From assembly GCA_035498555.1 (NCBI GenBank), contig DATKAB010000186.1, forward strand, positions 1 through 35,359: a stretch of DNA of 35,359 nucleotides. Reading direction: 5' to 3'. The translations under genes were made by a program, and so were the position numbers. The notes under the pieces are model-generated. The model was not told the origin of the DNA and did not search any database. It was given only the letters and a program-made list of their open reading frames with translations. Shown here in pieces: positions 26,251 through 34,455 of this stretch (the first letter of the stretch is position 1; each line of letters begins with the position of its first letter). The DNA is from Candidatus Sulfotelmatobacter sp. (GTDB taxonomy: Bacteria; Eisenbacteria; RBG-16-71-46).

Positions 26251-29196
26251 ATGAATGTGGCCACCACTGAGCTCCGCCAGTGGATGGTTTCGGCCCGCGG
26301 CCGTGGCGAAGTCCTGACCACATCGGTCCGCGGACCCGGCATCGAGGTGGTGCTGCTGGGGGCACCGGCCAGCTTCGATGCCGACGAGCTCGAAGCCTGG
26401 TTGCGCGACCTGGTGGCCGTCTCTCGCGAGACCGCCGCTGGCGACACCGGCGCTCGCCCGATTCCGGCACTCCTTCATCATCTCCTCACCGGTCTGCTGT
26501 TCTCGCATGCCGAGCTCTGGAGCCGCTCGAAGCAAACCGCTCCACTCTCGATGGCGTTCGTGCGAACGCCTCAACAGGTCGCGTTCGGCTGGGTGGGAGA
26601 GACGACTCCCGATCTGTGGCTCGATGATCAGCACGTGACGGTGGAGTGGGTGAGGATCCGCGATCAGGCCGGCAACGAAGCGCGCTCGCTCGCGATCGAC
26701 TCGCGCCATCGCGTCCGACTCCACATGGGGCTCGATATTCCCTTCGGCACGCAGCCGATCGCGGCCTCGGTGGATGCGGCCTGGGTGCCCGAATCCGATC
26801 CGGACCCGACGCCGGTGGCGGTCGTGTCGCCCCCGCAGGCGCTCGCCGATCAGCCGACCTCGCCGCCGGGCGCCGCCGCCCCCGGTGAGACGCCGGCGGA
26901 GCCATCCGGCTCGGATTGGACCGTGGTCTACGACGGCGAATCGGCGCCCGAGGAAGCGGGCGCCGAATCCCAGCAGCACCGGCCGAGCGGCAACTGGTGG
27001 CATCGCATCACCGGCTGGCTCACCCGGCGCCAGCGCCCGCGACCGGCGGCCGATGTCACTCGAGAGACCCCGGATGCCGGCGCGATCTCGGAGTGGAGCG
27101 AAGAGCAGATCGCCGCCGGTTCGTTGCCCGATCAGGTTCCGCCTAGTCCCGAGCCGGCGGAGCTGACCGCGCGGACCGTCGAGCCGACCCCGCTCCCGGT
27201 GATCGAAGCGCTGACCCCTGCTCCGGCCGAGCCCGAGGCGCTCGCGCCGCCGGCGGCTCCCGCGGTCACTGCGCCCCAGGCACCTGCTCCGCTGGCCGCG
27301 ACGCCCCCGCTCGCGCCATCCGCTCCGCTGGCCGCGCCGAGCGCTCCGCTGGCCGCGCCATCCGCTCCGCCGGCCGCGCCGAGCGCTCCGCTGGCCGCGC
27401 CATCCGCTCCGCCGGTGGGAAGCCTGTCGGACTTCCGTCTCGAAGGAGTGACTCCCTGGGAGCCCAGCAGTCAGACGGTAGGTCCACCACCGCTCCCCGG
27501 TTCGATCACGGCACGCAACCCCTCGATGTTCGTGCCACGCAGCACGGGACCTGTGCCGCTGTCGCCTGCACCCGCGGTGCAGCCGCAGCCGTCGGCCGCG
27601 CCGGTCGCGATTCCTCCCGCGGAGTCGGGCTCGATGGCGCCGCCGCCAGCGCCGCCCGCCTACGTGCCGCAGGGCAAGGTGACGGTGCGATCGTCGCCGT
27701 CGCGGCCGCAGGCTTCAGCCGCGCCTCGGGTTCCCGCGAACGTCGCGCCGGCAGCACCCGCCGTGCAGCCGTCTCCAATCGCGACCGCGCCGATCGCCAG
27801 TGCGCCGCCACCCGCGCCGCCGCCCGCGGCTTCCATCCCGCCGCCAGTTCCGACGGCGAACCTCGTGCCGGTCGAGCCGCTCGTGGAACCGATGGAGCTT
27901 TCTCCTGCCGACCTCGCCCCGGCGAGCGAACCGCCGATGGCGACCGATCCGCTCGCGGAAACGGCCTTCGAAACTCGCCGCACCCCGCCACGCCCAAGAA
28001 CGCGCGTGCCCCTGCATCCCGAGTGGCCGGCCGCCGAGCCGCCGCGCGTCGTGCGTCCCTGGTGGAGTCGGCCCTGGGCCTGGGGGGCGCTCGTGGTGCT
28101 GCTGTTCCTGATCGGATGGATGGTGGGCGGAATCCAGACCGATCGCGAGGTGGGGGAGAGCAACGCCTTCAGTCATCTGCTCCGCGCGGTGGGGCTCGGC
28201 GGCGCGCGTTATGAAGTCGAAGTGAGCAGTCACCCGCCGGGTGCGTGGATCGCGGTGGACGGAAAGGATCTCGTGCGAAGGACTCCGGCCACCCTCGAAG
28301 TGGCACCCGGAACTCACACCGTGAGCCTCTCATTCGCGGATCTGGGAAGCGCCTCGTTCACGGTGAAGGGCATGCGCGGGGATCACGTGCCGCTCGAGGC
28401 CCGGCTGTGGGGATCGCTCTCCGTCTATTCGGGTGACAGCTCGATTCCGGTGGCGGTGACCGTGGATGGGACGCCCCGCGGGCTCGCGCCGGTGACCGTC
28501 GACAGCATGATGCCCGGCGCGCACGATCTTCACTTCTCGGGACCCGGCCTCCAGTCGTGGGGACAGACCGTGCAGGTGCGCGTCAACGAGACCGCGCAGG
28601 TGGTGGCGCGGCCCATGTCCTCGCCGGCCACCGGCGTCATCGACGTGCGCGCGAGCTGGACCGATGCCGAGGGCTCCGAAGACCTGAACGGCGCGAACGT
28701 TTACGTGGATGGCGAGCATCGCGGCGTCACGCCGCTCACGCTCGAGCTCCCGCGAGGTCCGCACAGCGTGCGCGTCGAGAGCCGCGGGGAGCAGTCGCTG
28801 GTTCAGGTGATCGATCTCCCCGGCGGGAACCAGCGCTTTGCCAAATTCGAGCTGGGGCTCGCCGCCGATCGGCCCCGGCTCCAGGTGCTCGGCCTGCCGC
28901 TGCGGCTGAGCCCCGATCAGACCACCGTGCTCTCCGCCAACCTCGACGGCGTCACGCCGGGCGAAGTGCGCGACATGTGGCTGCACGTTCGCCAGCCCGA
29001 GGGCACCTGGCGACGCTACGAGATGACGACGATGAAGTCGCCGGGCGGCGTGGTGGGCTCGGCGGTATTCCCGATCACGCTGCTCGACGATCAGGGGCGC
29101 ACGCTGTTCTACGTGAGCTCGTCCACCACCACCGGCGACGAATTCTTCAGCGAGATCCTCCCCGCGCTGCAGGCGACGCCGACGCCGAAGAAGTAG
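26251..29196 (+). CDS. Large single-pass membrane protein with PEGA domains
   Basis: A 981-residue protein. Residues 1-175 form an N-terminal domain I do not recognise (MNVATTELRQWMVSARGRGE, then LSMAFVRTPQQVAFGWVGE). Residues 180-600 are a Pro/Ala-rich disordered segment with tandem repeats. One membrane helix (about 609-629, WGALVVLLFLIGWMVGG) follows a basic stretch, so the N-terminal part is predicted cytoplasmic. The outer part has three PEGA-like domains: about 654-710 (SSHPPGAWIAVDGKDLVRRT), 720-770 (VAVTVDGTPRGLAPVTVD) and 795-845 (NVYVDGEHRGVTPLTLELPR). A final beta-rich domain ends near EILPALQA. PEGA modules occur in envelope-associated proteins and often accompany kinases. A transmembrane sensor or scaffold is plausible. 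Confidence 0.8.
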   Translation: MNVATTELRQWMVSARGRGEVLTTSVRGPGIEVVLLGAPASFDADELEAWLRDLVAVSRETAAGDTGARPIPALLHHLLTGLLFSHAELWSRSKQTAPLSMAFVRTPQQVAFGWVGETTPDLWLDDQHVTVEWVRIRDQAGNEARSLAIDSRHRVRLHMGLDIPFGTQPIAASVDAAWVPESDPDPTPVAVVSPPQALADQPTSPPGAAAPGETPAEPSGSDWTVVYDGESAPEEAGAESQQHRPSGNWWHRITGWLTRRQRPRPAADVTRETPDAGAISEWSEEQIAAGSLPDQVPPSPEPAELTARTVEPTPLPVIEALTPAPAEPEALAPPAAPAVTAPQAPAPLAATPPLAPSAPLAAPSAPLAAPSAPPAAPSAPLAAPSAPPVGSLSDFRLEGVTPWEPSSQTVGPPPLPGSITARNPSMFVPRSTGPVPLSPAPAVQPQPSAAPVAIPPAESGSMAPPPAPPAYVPQGKVTVRSSPSRPQASAAPRVPANVAPAAPAVQPSPIATAPIASAPPPAPPPAASIPPPVPTANLVPVEPLVEPMELSPADLAPASEPPMATDPLAETAFETRRTPPRPRTRVPLHPEWPAAEPPRVVRPWWSRPWAWGALVVLLFLIGWMVGGIQTDREVGESNAFSHLLRAVGLGGARYEVEVSSHPPGAWIAVDGKDLVRRTPATLEVAPGTHTVSLSFADLGSASFTVKGMRGDHVPLEARLWGSLSVYSGDSSIPVAVTVDGTPRGLAPVTVDSMMPGAHDLHFSGPGLQSWGQTVQVRVNETAQVVARPMSSPATGVIDVRASWTDAEGSEDLNGANVYVDGEHRGVTPLTLELPRGPHSVRVESRGEQSLVQVIDLPGGNQRFAKFELGLAADRPRLQVLGLPLRLSPDQTTVLSANLDGVTPGEVRDMWLHVRQPEGTWRRYEMTTMKSPGGVVGSAVFPITLLDDQGRTLFYVSSSTTTGDEFFSEILPALQATPTPKK
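27319..27414 (+). repeat. 21-nt tandem repeats coding SAPLAAP
   Basis: Four full 21-nt units and most of a fifth encode SAPLAAP or SAPPAAP. Alternation of TCC and AGC for the Ser codon shows a 42-nt higher-order unit, so the array grew by duplication of pairs. It lies in the disordered region of the PEGA protein. Confidence 0.85.
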
Positions 29197-29221
29197 CGCC
29201 GCCCACTCCGCGCGCAGTTCC

Positions 29222-29269
29222 GCCCACGGCGTGGGCGCTCCTTCGCTGCCCACGCTCGTATTTCCTTTG
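29222..29269 (+). terminator. Terminator with a competing upstream hairpin
   Basis: GCGTGGGC (29229-29236) pairs with GCCCACGC (29248-29255), and the T-rich TCGTATTTCCTTT follows: a Rho-independent terminator after the PEGA gene. GCCCAC (29222-29227) can instead pair with GTGGGC (29231-29236), which would break the terminator stem. The two structures exclude each other. No leader peptide is evident between them and comEC. Confidence 0.5.
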
Positions 29270-29286
29270 CGCCGCTCGGGCGCGAC

Positions 29287-31800
29287 GTGGCACGGCGTTT
29301 TCCGGTGGGCCTGCGCATGGGGGGAAGGAACGCGGCGCCACTCGCCGTCGCGCTGTGGCTCGGAATCCTGATGGGTCCGGCCGTTCCGGCGGCGGTGTCG
29401 CTCGTGCTCGGCCTCGCGCTGGTGGCCATGGCGTTCAGAGTCCGCCGAGCAAGTCGCGTGGTCTCCGACCTGCTCCTGTCGCTGGCGATGCTGGCGGGCG
29501 GCGCGACGCGCGGCGCGGCCCATCACGAGGGGCTCGAGCACGCGCGCCGGCAGGTGCGTACCGATCGGCTCTATCGGCTGAGCTGCGAGGTCGTGACGCC
29601 GCCCGATCTCGCCACCGATCGCGTCACGGTGATGGGCCGCGTGATCGCCGCGACGCCGCCGCTGCCGCGCGGAGCGCTCCTGCGGGTGCGATTGCCGCAG
29701 GAGTCCCGCCCTGAATGGGGCGATCGCCTCGAGTGCCTGGCGAATCTCGAGCCGCCCTCCCCGCCGCGCAATCCCGGCGGCTTCGATCCGCGCGGCGCGG
29801 CCGATGCCGCAGGCATCCTCGCAAACGCCCGCGCCTTCACGGTGCGCGCGCTTCCCCCGCCGCTCCTGGCCACGGTGATCCGCGCCACACTGGCCCGGTG
29901 GCGGCGCGGCATCGAATCGCGGCTCCACTCCGGCTTGAGTCCGACCGCCGAGTCGCTGGTGCTTCCGCTGGTGACCGGCGATCGCTCCGATCTCTCCCCG
30001 GCGCTCGACGCCGGACTGCGCGCCGCCGGACTCATCCACCTGCTGGCGTTGAGCGGACTCCACGTGAGCGCCCTGGCCGCCGCGACCCGCATGATGGTGG
30101 CGAGCGCGGGCGGTGGCGTGGCCGCGCGTGGAGCCGCCGGCGCGCTGGCCGCGCTCCTCTATGCCGGACTCGCGGGGCCGATCCCGTCGCTGATGCGCGC
30201 CGCAGTCTCCGAGTGCTGGCTGGGCGGCGCGCGCATCGCACGGCGCGCGGCGGATCCCATCCAGGGCCTGGGGGTGAGCGCGTTGCTGCTGCTGGCGATG
30301 GCGCCGGGCTGGGCGCGCGACCTCGGCTTCCAGCTCTCGTTCGCGGCCTCGCTCGGCCTGGCGGCGCTCGCGCCGCCTCTGCTCGAGGGGGCGCCGCGGG
30401 CCCGCGCAGTGCTCGCGCCGCTCGCCGCCACGCTCTGCGCGCAACTGGTCTCGTCGCCGATCCTGATCGCCTGGACGCACGGCGTGTCGTGGCCGGGCGC
30501 GCTCGCCAACCTGGTGGCGGTGCCGCTCTCCGGGTTGCTGCTCGCCGCGGCGTGGATCGCCGTCACCCTCGAAGCGCTGCTTCCGGGTGCGGGACATCTC
30601 GGCTTCTCGGCCTGCGAACTCTTGAGTCGGGCGCTGATCCAGGTGACTGAACGCGCCGCTTCATTCCCGTCGGCGCTGATCGCTACCGGCCACGAGCCGG
30701 CGGTCGCCGTGCTGAGTGCTGCCGGTGCGGTGCTGCTGGTGCTGGCGGCGTGTCGCGCCCGCGACCTCGAATCTCGCCGCGGCGGGACGTCGCCGGCGCG
30801 ATTTGGCGCACTCGCGCTCGGGCTCTGGTGCTGCGCGCTGAGCGCCGCGCTGGCCTTGAGCGCGCGCGAGCCCCGGCCGCCCGAGGGGAGGGCCTGGCTC
30901 CTGGCGCTCGACGTCGGCCAGGGCGACGCGATCGCGATCGGCCTTGCCGACGGGTGGTGGCTGGTGGACACCGGCCCGCGTTCGCCGCGCTTCGATTCCG
31001 GGCAGGGCGTGATTCGCCCCTTCCTCCGCTGGGCGGCGATCCGAGAGCTCGACGCGCTGGCTCTGACTCACGACGACGGCGATCACACCGGGGGCGCCGA
31101 GGCGCTGCTGTCGTCGATGCCGATCGCGCGCCTGATCGGACCGCCGCCACTGCCCCGGCGGCCGGGGCCGCTGGCGCGATTCGAGTGGGCGCGCGCCGGG
31201 AGTCGCGGGGCGTGGTGGCGCCCGCCCCGCCTCGCCGGACTTCCGCCGCGCTTCCAGTTCGCGGCGCTCGGCGACACGCTGCGCGACGCTCCCCGGGTTC
31301 GAGTCCTGTGGCCTCCTCGTCCGGAGGGCGATTCGGCGCTGGTCGCGATCGCTACCTCGAGCGATAACGACGCGGGACTGGTGCTCGAGCTCGAAACCCG
31401 GGGGACGCGCGCGCTCCTCACCGCCGACGTCGACAGTCTCGTCGAGGAATCCCTGGCCGGGGGCGACCTCGCCTGGCTCAAGGTCGGGCACCATGGCTCG
31501 CCGAGCTCCACGGGCGTGCAATTCCTCGAGCGCACGCATCCACGGCGCGCCGTCATCTCGTGCGGCCTCCACAACGTGTACGGACATCCCTCGCCGCTGG
31601 TGCTATCCCGGCTGGAAGCGGCAGGAGTCCGGCTCGATCGCACCGATCTCGACGGCGCCCAGTGGTACGAGCTGAGCGCCGCGGGCGTGGAGCGGCTCGA
31701 TTGGCGGACGAGCGATCCCACCACCGAGCGTGCATCGCTCGGCCCCGTCGAGTCGAAGGGAGTGGCCGCGGTCGGCATCTCGGCACCGCGCCTGCCGTGA
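29287..31800 (+). CDS. comEC: ComEC/Rec2 competence DNA-uptake channel
   Basis: An 837-residue membrane protein. GTG 29287 is used; in-frame ATGs further in (for example residue 11) are alternatives, and no clear Shine-Dalgarno is seen. The N-terminal DUF4131 region has an OB-like domain (RVTVMGRVIAATPPLPRGAL). The competence core is recognised by LPLVTGDRSDLSPALDAGLR, then AGLIHLLALSGLHVSALAAA, followed by many helices. The C-terminal metallo-beta-lactamase-like domain (about 540-820) has LDVGQGDAIAIGLADGWWLV, VDTGP, HDDGDHTGG (595-603), LKVGHHGS and YGHPSP. ComEC forms the inner-membrane channel for single-stranded DNA in transformation. Its metal-site motifs are intact, as expected for the nuclease-type domain. 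No comEA or comF lies beside it. Confidence 0.94.
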   Translation: MARRFPVGLRMGGRNAAPLAVALWLGILMGPAVPAAVSLVLGLALVAMAFRVRRASRVVSDLLLSLAMLAGGATRGAAHHEGLEHARRQVRTDRLYRLSCEVVTPPDLATDRVTVMGRVIAATPPLPRGALLRVRLPQESRPEWGDRLECLANLEPPSPPRNPGGFDPRGAADAAGILANARAFTVRALPPPLLATVIRATLARWRRGIESRLHSGLSPTAESLVLPLVTGDRSDLSPALDAGLRAAGLIHLLALSGLHVSALAAATRMMVASAGGGVAARGAAGALAALLYAGLAGPIPSLMRAAVSECWLGGARIARRAADPIQGLGVSALLLLAMAPGWARDLGFQLSFAASLGLAALAPPLLEGAPRARAVLAPLAATLCAQLVSSPILIAWTHGVSWPGALANLVAVPLSGLLLAAAWIAVTLEALLPGAGHLGFSACELLSRALIQVTERAASFPSALIATGHEPAVAVLSAAGAVLLVLAACRARDLESRRGGTSPARFGALALGLWCCALSAALALSAREPRPPEGRAWLLALDVGQGDAIAIGLADGWWLVDTGPRSPRFDSGQGVIRPFLRWAAIRELDALALTHDDGDHTGGAEALLSSMPIARLIGPPPLPRRPGPLARFEWARAGSRGAWWRPPRLAGLPPRFQFAALGDTLRDAPRVRVLWPPRPEGDSALVAIATSSDNDAGLVLELETRGTRALLTADVDSLVEESLAGGDLAWLKVGHHGSPSSTGVQFLERTHPRRAVISCGLHNVYGHPSPLVLSRLEAAGVRLDRTDLDGAQWYELSAAGVERLDWRTSDPTTERASLGPVESKGVAAVGISAPRLP

Positions 31801-31926
31801 CCGCGGTCGCGCTCTCGCGCACCACCGTGGTCATCGGCTGAGATCGCGGCGCACGTGGCTCGACGGGCGCTGCGATGGGGAATTGGAGCCTCACCCGACT
31901 GCAATCTTCGGAGCAGGACTCGCGGT

Positions 31927-31955
31927 TTGCCGCGGATGAGGGCGGTTGCTAGATT
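31927..31955 (+). promoter_or_regulatory. Promoter of the purine operon, leaderless geometry
   Basis: TTGCCG (31927-31932), 17-bp spacer, TAGATT (31950-31955), then 5 nt to GTG 31961. No Shine-Dalgarno and no purine riboswitch are visible in the 160 nt after comEC. Confidence 0.5.
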
Positions 31956-31960
31956 GCGGC

Positions 31961-32635
31961 GTGCTCTCCTCGTCGCCGATCCTCGCGGTCTTCGCCTCGG
32001 GGCAGGGGACCAATTTCGAGGCTCTGGCGGCAGCCGCGGAGGCCGAGGAGCTGGGAGGAGAGCTGCGGGCGCTGTTCAGCGATCGCGCCGACGCGCCGGC
32101 GATCGAGCGGGCGCGCCGGAGGGGAATCGAGACGGTGACGCCGCCGGTCGGACGCTTTCGCACCCGGCTCGAAGACGAGTCGCCATGGCTCACGGCGTTG
32201 CGGGAGCGGCGCGTCGAGGTGATCCTGCTCGCGGGATTCATGCGCCGGCTCCACGAGATTCTGCTGGACGCCTATCCCGACCGCGTGCTCAACATCCACC
32301 CGTCGCTGCTCCCGCGCTTCCCCGGCCTGGACGCGATCGGCCAGGCCTGGCGGCACGGCGCGCTCGCCACCGGTTGCACGGTGCATCTGGTCGACGAAGG
32401 GCTCGATTCCGGACCGATCCTGGCGCAGGCCTCGGTGGGCGTACGCGAGGAGGACGACCTGGCGTCGCTCGAAACCCGCATCCATCGCGTCGAGCATCTG
32501 CTCTATCCGCGCACCGTTCGCCGCTACCTCACCGAGCCATGGCGGCGCGAGGGGGCGCGGATCGCGTGGGGCGAGGGCGCCGGATTTCGGAGCCTGGCTC
32601 CGGTCAAATGGCCGGTGCGAGGGGTGGCGAATTGA
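31961..32635 (+). CDS. purN: Phosphoribosylglycinamide formyltransferase
   Basis: A 224-residue PurN, which uses 10-formyl-THF to formylate GAR, the third step of purine synthesis. GTG 31961 gives VLSSSPILAVFASGQGTNFE, where SGQGTNFEAL matches the family's SGxGSNxQAL. Active-site residues are Asn111 and His113 in NIHPSLLPRFPG and Asp145 in HLVDEGLDSGPILAQ. A C-terminal extension of about 25 residues goes beyond typical length. The start is set by the promoter geometry; TTG 31946 is in frame but falls within the spacer. The stop overlaps the HAD gene start (TTGA). Confidence 0.93.
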   Translation: MLSSSPILAVFASGQGTNFEALAAAAEAEELGGELRALFSDRADAPAIERARRRGIETVTPPVGRFRTRLEDESPWLTALRERRVEVILLAGFMRRLHEILLDAYPDRVLNIHPSLLPRFPGLDAIGQAWRHGALATGCTVHLVDEGLDSGPILAQASVGVREEDDLASLETRIHRVEHLLYPRTVRRYLTEPWRREGARIAWGEGAGFRSLAPVKWPVRGVAN

Positions 32636-33438
32636 GCGCGGCGCACTCGCCGATGGACGGCCGGCCGCCACTCCAGGCGGCGTTGTTCGACGCCGGCGGC
32701 ACGCTGGTGCGGCTCGATTTCGAATGGATGAGCGAAGCGGTCACCAGCCTCGGGTTTCCGCTCGACGCTTCGACCCTTCGTCACGCCGAGATCGAAGGCC
32801 GCCGCGCCTACGACGCGAGCCGCGGTCATCCGCAGGCCCCGGGCGCGATCCATCCACCGCTCGGCGCGAGCGGCGACACCGACGCCTATTTCGAAGGCAT
32901 GCTGGCCGCGGCCGGCGTACCGCGCGCCATCGTCGAGCAGGCGGTGGCGGGCTTCCTCGCGCGCCATCGGGACCATGGGCTGTGGAGCCGCCCGCTCGAG
33001 GGCGCCCGCGCGGCGCTCGATGCCACGCTGGCGATGGGGCTGCGCATTGCGGTGGTATCGAACTCCGACGGACGGGCCGAGCAGCACTTGATCGAGTCCG
33101 GGGTGCGCGCCGGGCTCGAGTTCGTGGTGGATTCTCAAGTCGTGGGGATCGAGAAACCCGACCCTCGGATCTTCCGCTTCGCGATCGACCGGCTCGGGAT
33201 CGCGGCGGAGCGCACGATCTACGTCGGCGACCTGCTCTCGATCGATGCGCGCGGCGCGCGCGCCGCCGGGCTCCAGTTCGTGCTGGTCGACCCTTACGAC
33301 AACTACGCGCCGATCGACGTGCCGTCCATTTCCGGCATGGAGCTGCTTCCGCGGTATCTTCTCGAGAACTTCGACGTCGGCGGCCAGTCGGGCGCGCCGG
33401 CGTCGAGTGCGCCCACACCCAACCGCGCCGTCCCGTGA
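32632..33438 (+). CDS. HAD-superfamily hydrolase in the pur cluster
   Basis: A 268-residue HAD (subfamily IA) phosphatase-like protein. TTG 32632 overlaps the purN stop by 4 nt with GAGGGG upstream; ATG 32653 is the alternative but has no ribosome binding site. Motif I is ALFDAGGTLVRLD (nucleophile Asp20). The second Asp of DxD is Gly, a form common in 'FDAGGTL' members. Motif II is VVSNSDG, motif III GIEKPDPRIF, and motif IV YVGDLLSIDARGA. A helical cap lies between motifs I and II. The substrate is unknown. Its place between purN and purC hints at nucleotide or pathway-intermediate dephosphorylation. Confidence 0.87.
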   Translation: MSAAHSPMDGRPPLQAALFDAGGTLVRLDFEWMSEAVTSLGFPLDASTLRHAEIEGRRAYDASRGHPQAPGAIHPPLGASGDTDAYFEGMLAAAGVPRAIVEQAVAGFLARHRDHGLWSRPLEGARAALDATLAMGLRIAVVSNSDGRAEQHLIESGVRAGLEFVVDSQVVGIEKPDPRIFRFAIDRLGIAAERTIYVGDLLSIDARGARAAGLQFVLVDPYDNYAPIDVPSISGMELLPRYLLENFDVGGQSGAPASSAPTPNRAVP

Positions 33439-33457
33439 GGCGGCGGGAGGTCCAAGC

Positions 33458-34393
33458 ATGAACGCATCGACTCTGCCGATCGAGATTTCTCCCGAGCTGC
33501 TCGACCCACGCCGGGCGCTCCACACCGTCGAACTGCCCGGCCTGACGCCGTGGCGGCACGGCAAAGTGCGCACCATCTACGAAGCCGGTCCCGATCACCT
33601 GGTGATCGTGGCCAGCGACCGGCTCTCGGCCTACGACTCGATCCTGCCCACGCCGATTCCGGGGAAGGGTGTGATTCTGTCGGCGATCTCGGCCTACTGG
33701 ATGCGCGGGCTCGCGAACGCCGCGCCGCATCATCTGGTGAGCGACGATCCCGCCGACTTCCCTTCCGCCTTCGCGCCTCACGCCGAGCGGCTGCGCGGCC
33801 GCGCCCAGCTGGTGCGCCGCGCGCAACGGATCGACATCGAGTGCGTGGTGCGTGGCTACCTCACCGGCTCGGGCTGGAAGGAATACCAGGCCAGCGGCAC
33901 GGTGTGCGGCATTCGCCTGCCGGCGGGATTGCGGGACGGCTCGCGACTCGAGCCCGCGATCTTCACGCCGGCGACCAAGAACGACGTCGGCCACGACGAG
34001 AACATCTCGTTCGAGCGCATGATCGAATTCGTGGGACGCCCGACTTCCGAAGCGCTCCGCCAGCGCTCGATCTCGATCTATGAGGAGGCGCGCCAGCACG
34101 CCTGGAGCCGCGGCCTGGTGCTGGCCGACACCAAGTTCGAGTTCGGGAGGATCGGCAGCGATCTCACGCTGATCGACGAAGTGCTGACTCCCGACTCCTC
34201 GCGCTACTGGGACCGCGCCGAATACGAAGCCGGCCGGCTGCTCAGCTTCGACAAGCAGCTGGTGCGCGACTGGCTCGATCGCAGCGGCTGGAACCACGAG
34301 CCGCCGGCGCCCGCACTGCCGCCTGACATCGTGGCGAGCACGCAGCAGCGCTACCTCGAGGCGATCCGCCGCCTGAGCGGGGCGCCGCGATGA
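33458..34393 (+). CDS. purC: SAICAR synthetase
   Basis: A 311-residue PurC that ligates aspartate to CAIR. ATG 33458 follows GGGAGGTCCAAGC, a good ribosome binding site. Family motifs are RHGKVRTIYEAGPDHLVIVA, SDRLSAYDSILPTPIPGKG, CVVRGYLTGSGWKEY, IFTPATKN, LADTKFEFG and IDEVLTPDSSRYW. The length fits the long, yeast-like form rather than the roughly 240-residue E. coli form. It stands 19 nt after the HAD gene and overlaps an in-frame purH start (ATGA at 34390). Confidence 0.96.
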   Translation: MNASTLPIEISPELLDPRRALHTVELPGLTPWRHGKVRTIYEAGPDHLVIVASDRLSAYDSILPTPIPGKGVILSAISAYWMRGLANAAPHHLVSDDPADFPSAFAPHAERLRGRAQLVRRAQRIDIECVVRGYLTGSGWKEYQASGTVCGIRLPAGLRDGSRLEPAIFTPATKNDVGHDENISFERMIEFVGRPTSEALRQRSISIYEEARQHAWSRGLVLADTKFEFGRIGSDLTLIDEVLTPDSSRYWDRAEYEAGRLLSFDKQLVRDWLDRSGWNHEPPAPALPPDIVASTQQRYLEAIRRLSGAPR

Positions 34394-34455
34394 GCGGCGC
34401 CGAGCCGGGGGAGCGGGGTGCCGGTCGTGACGCGCGGCCGGCGGAGGGAGCGATC

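Noticed and set aside
31855-33438. 527-residue ORF whose first half precedes the HAD protein.
   Set aside because: The first half is purN read in another frame. Only the part from 32632 resembles a protein family.
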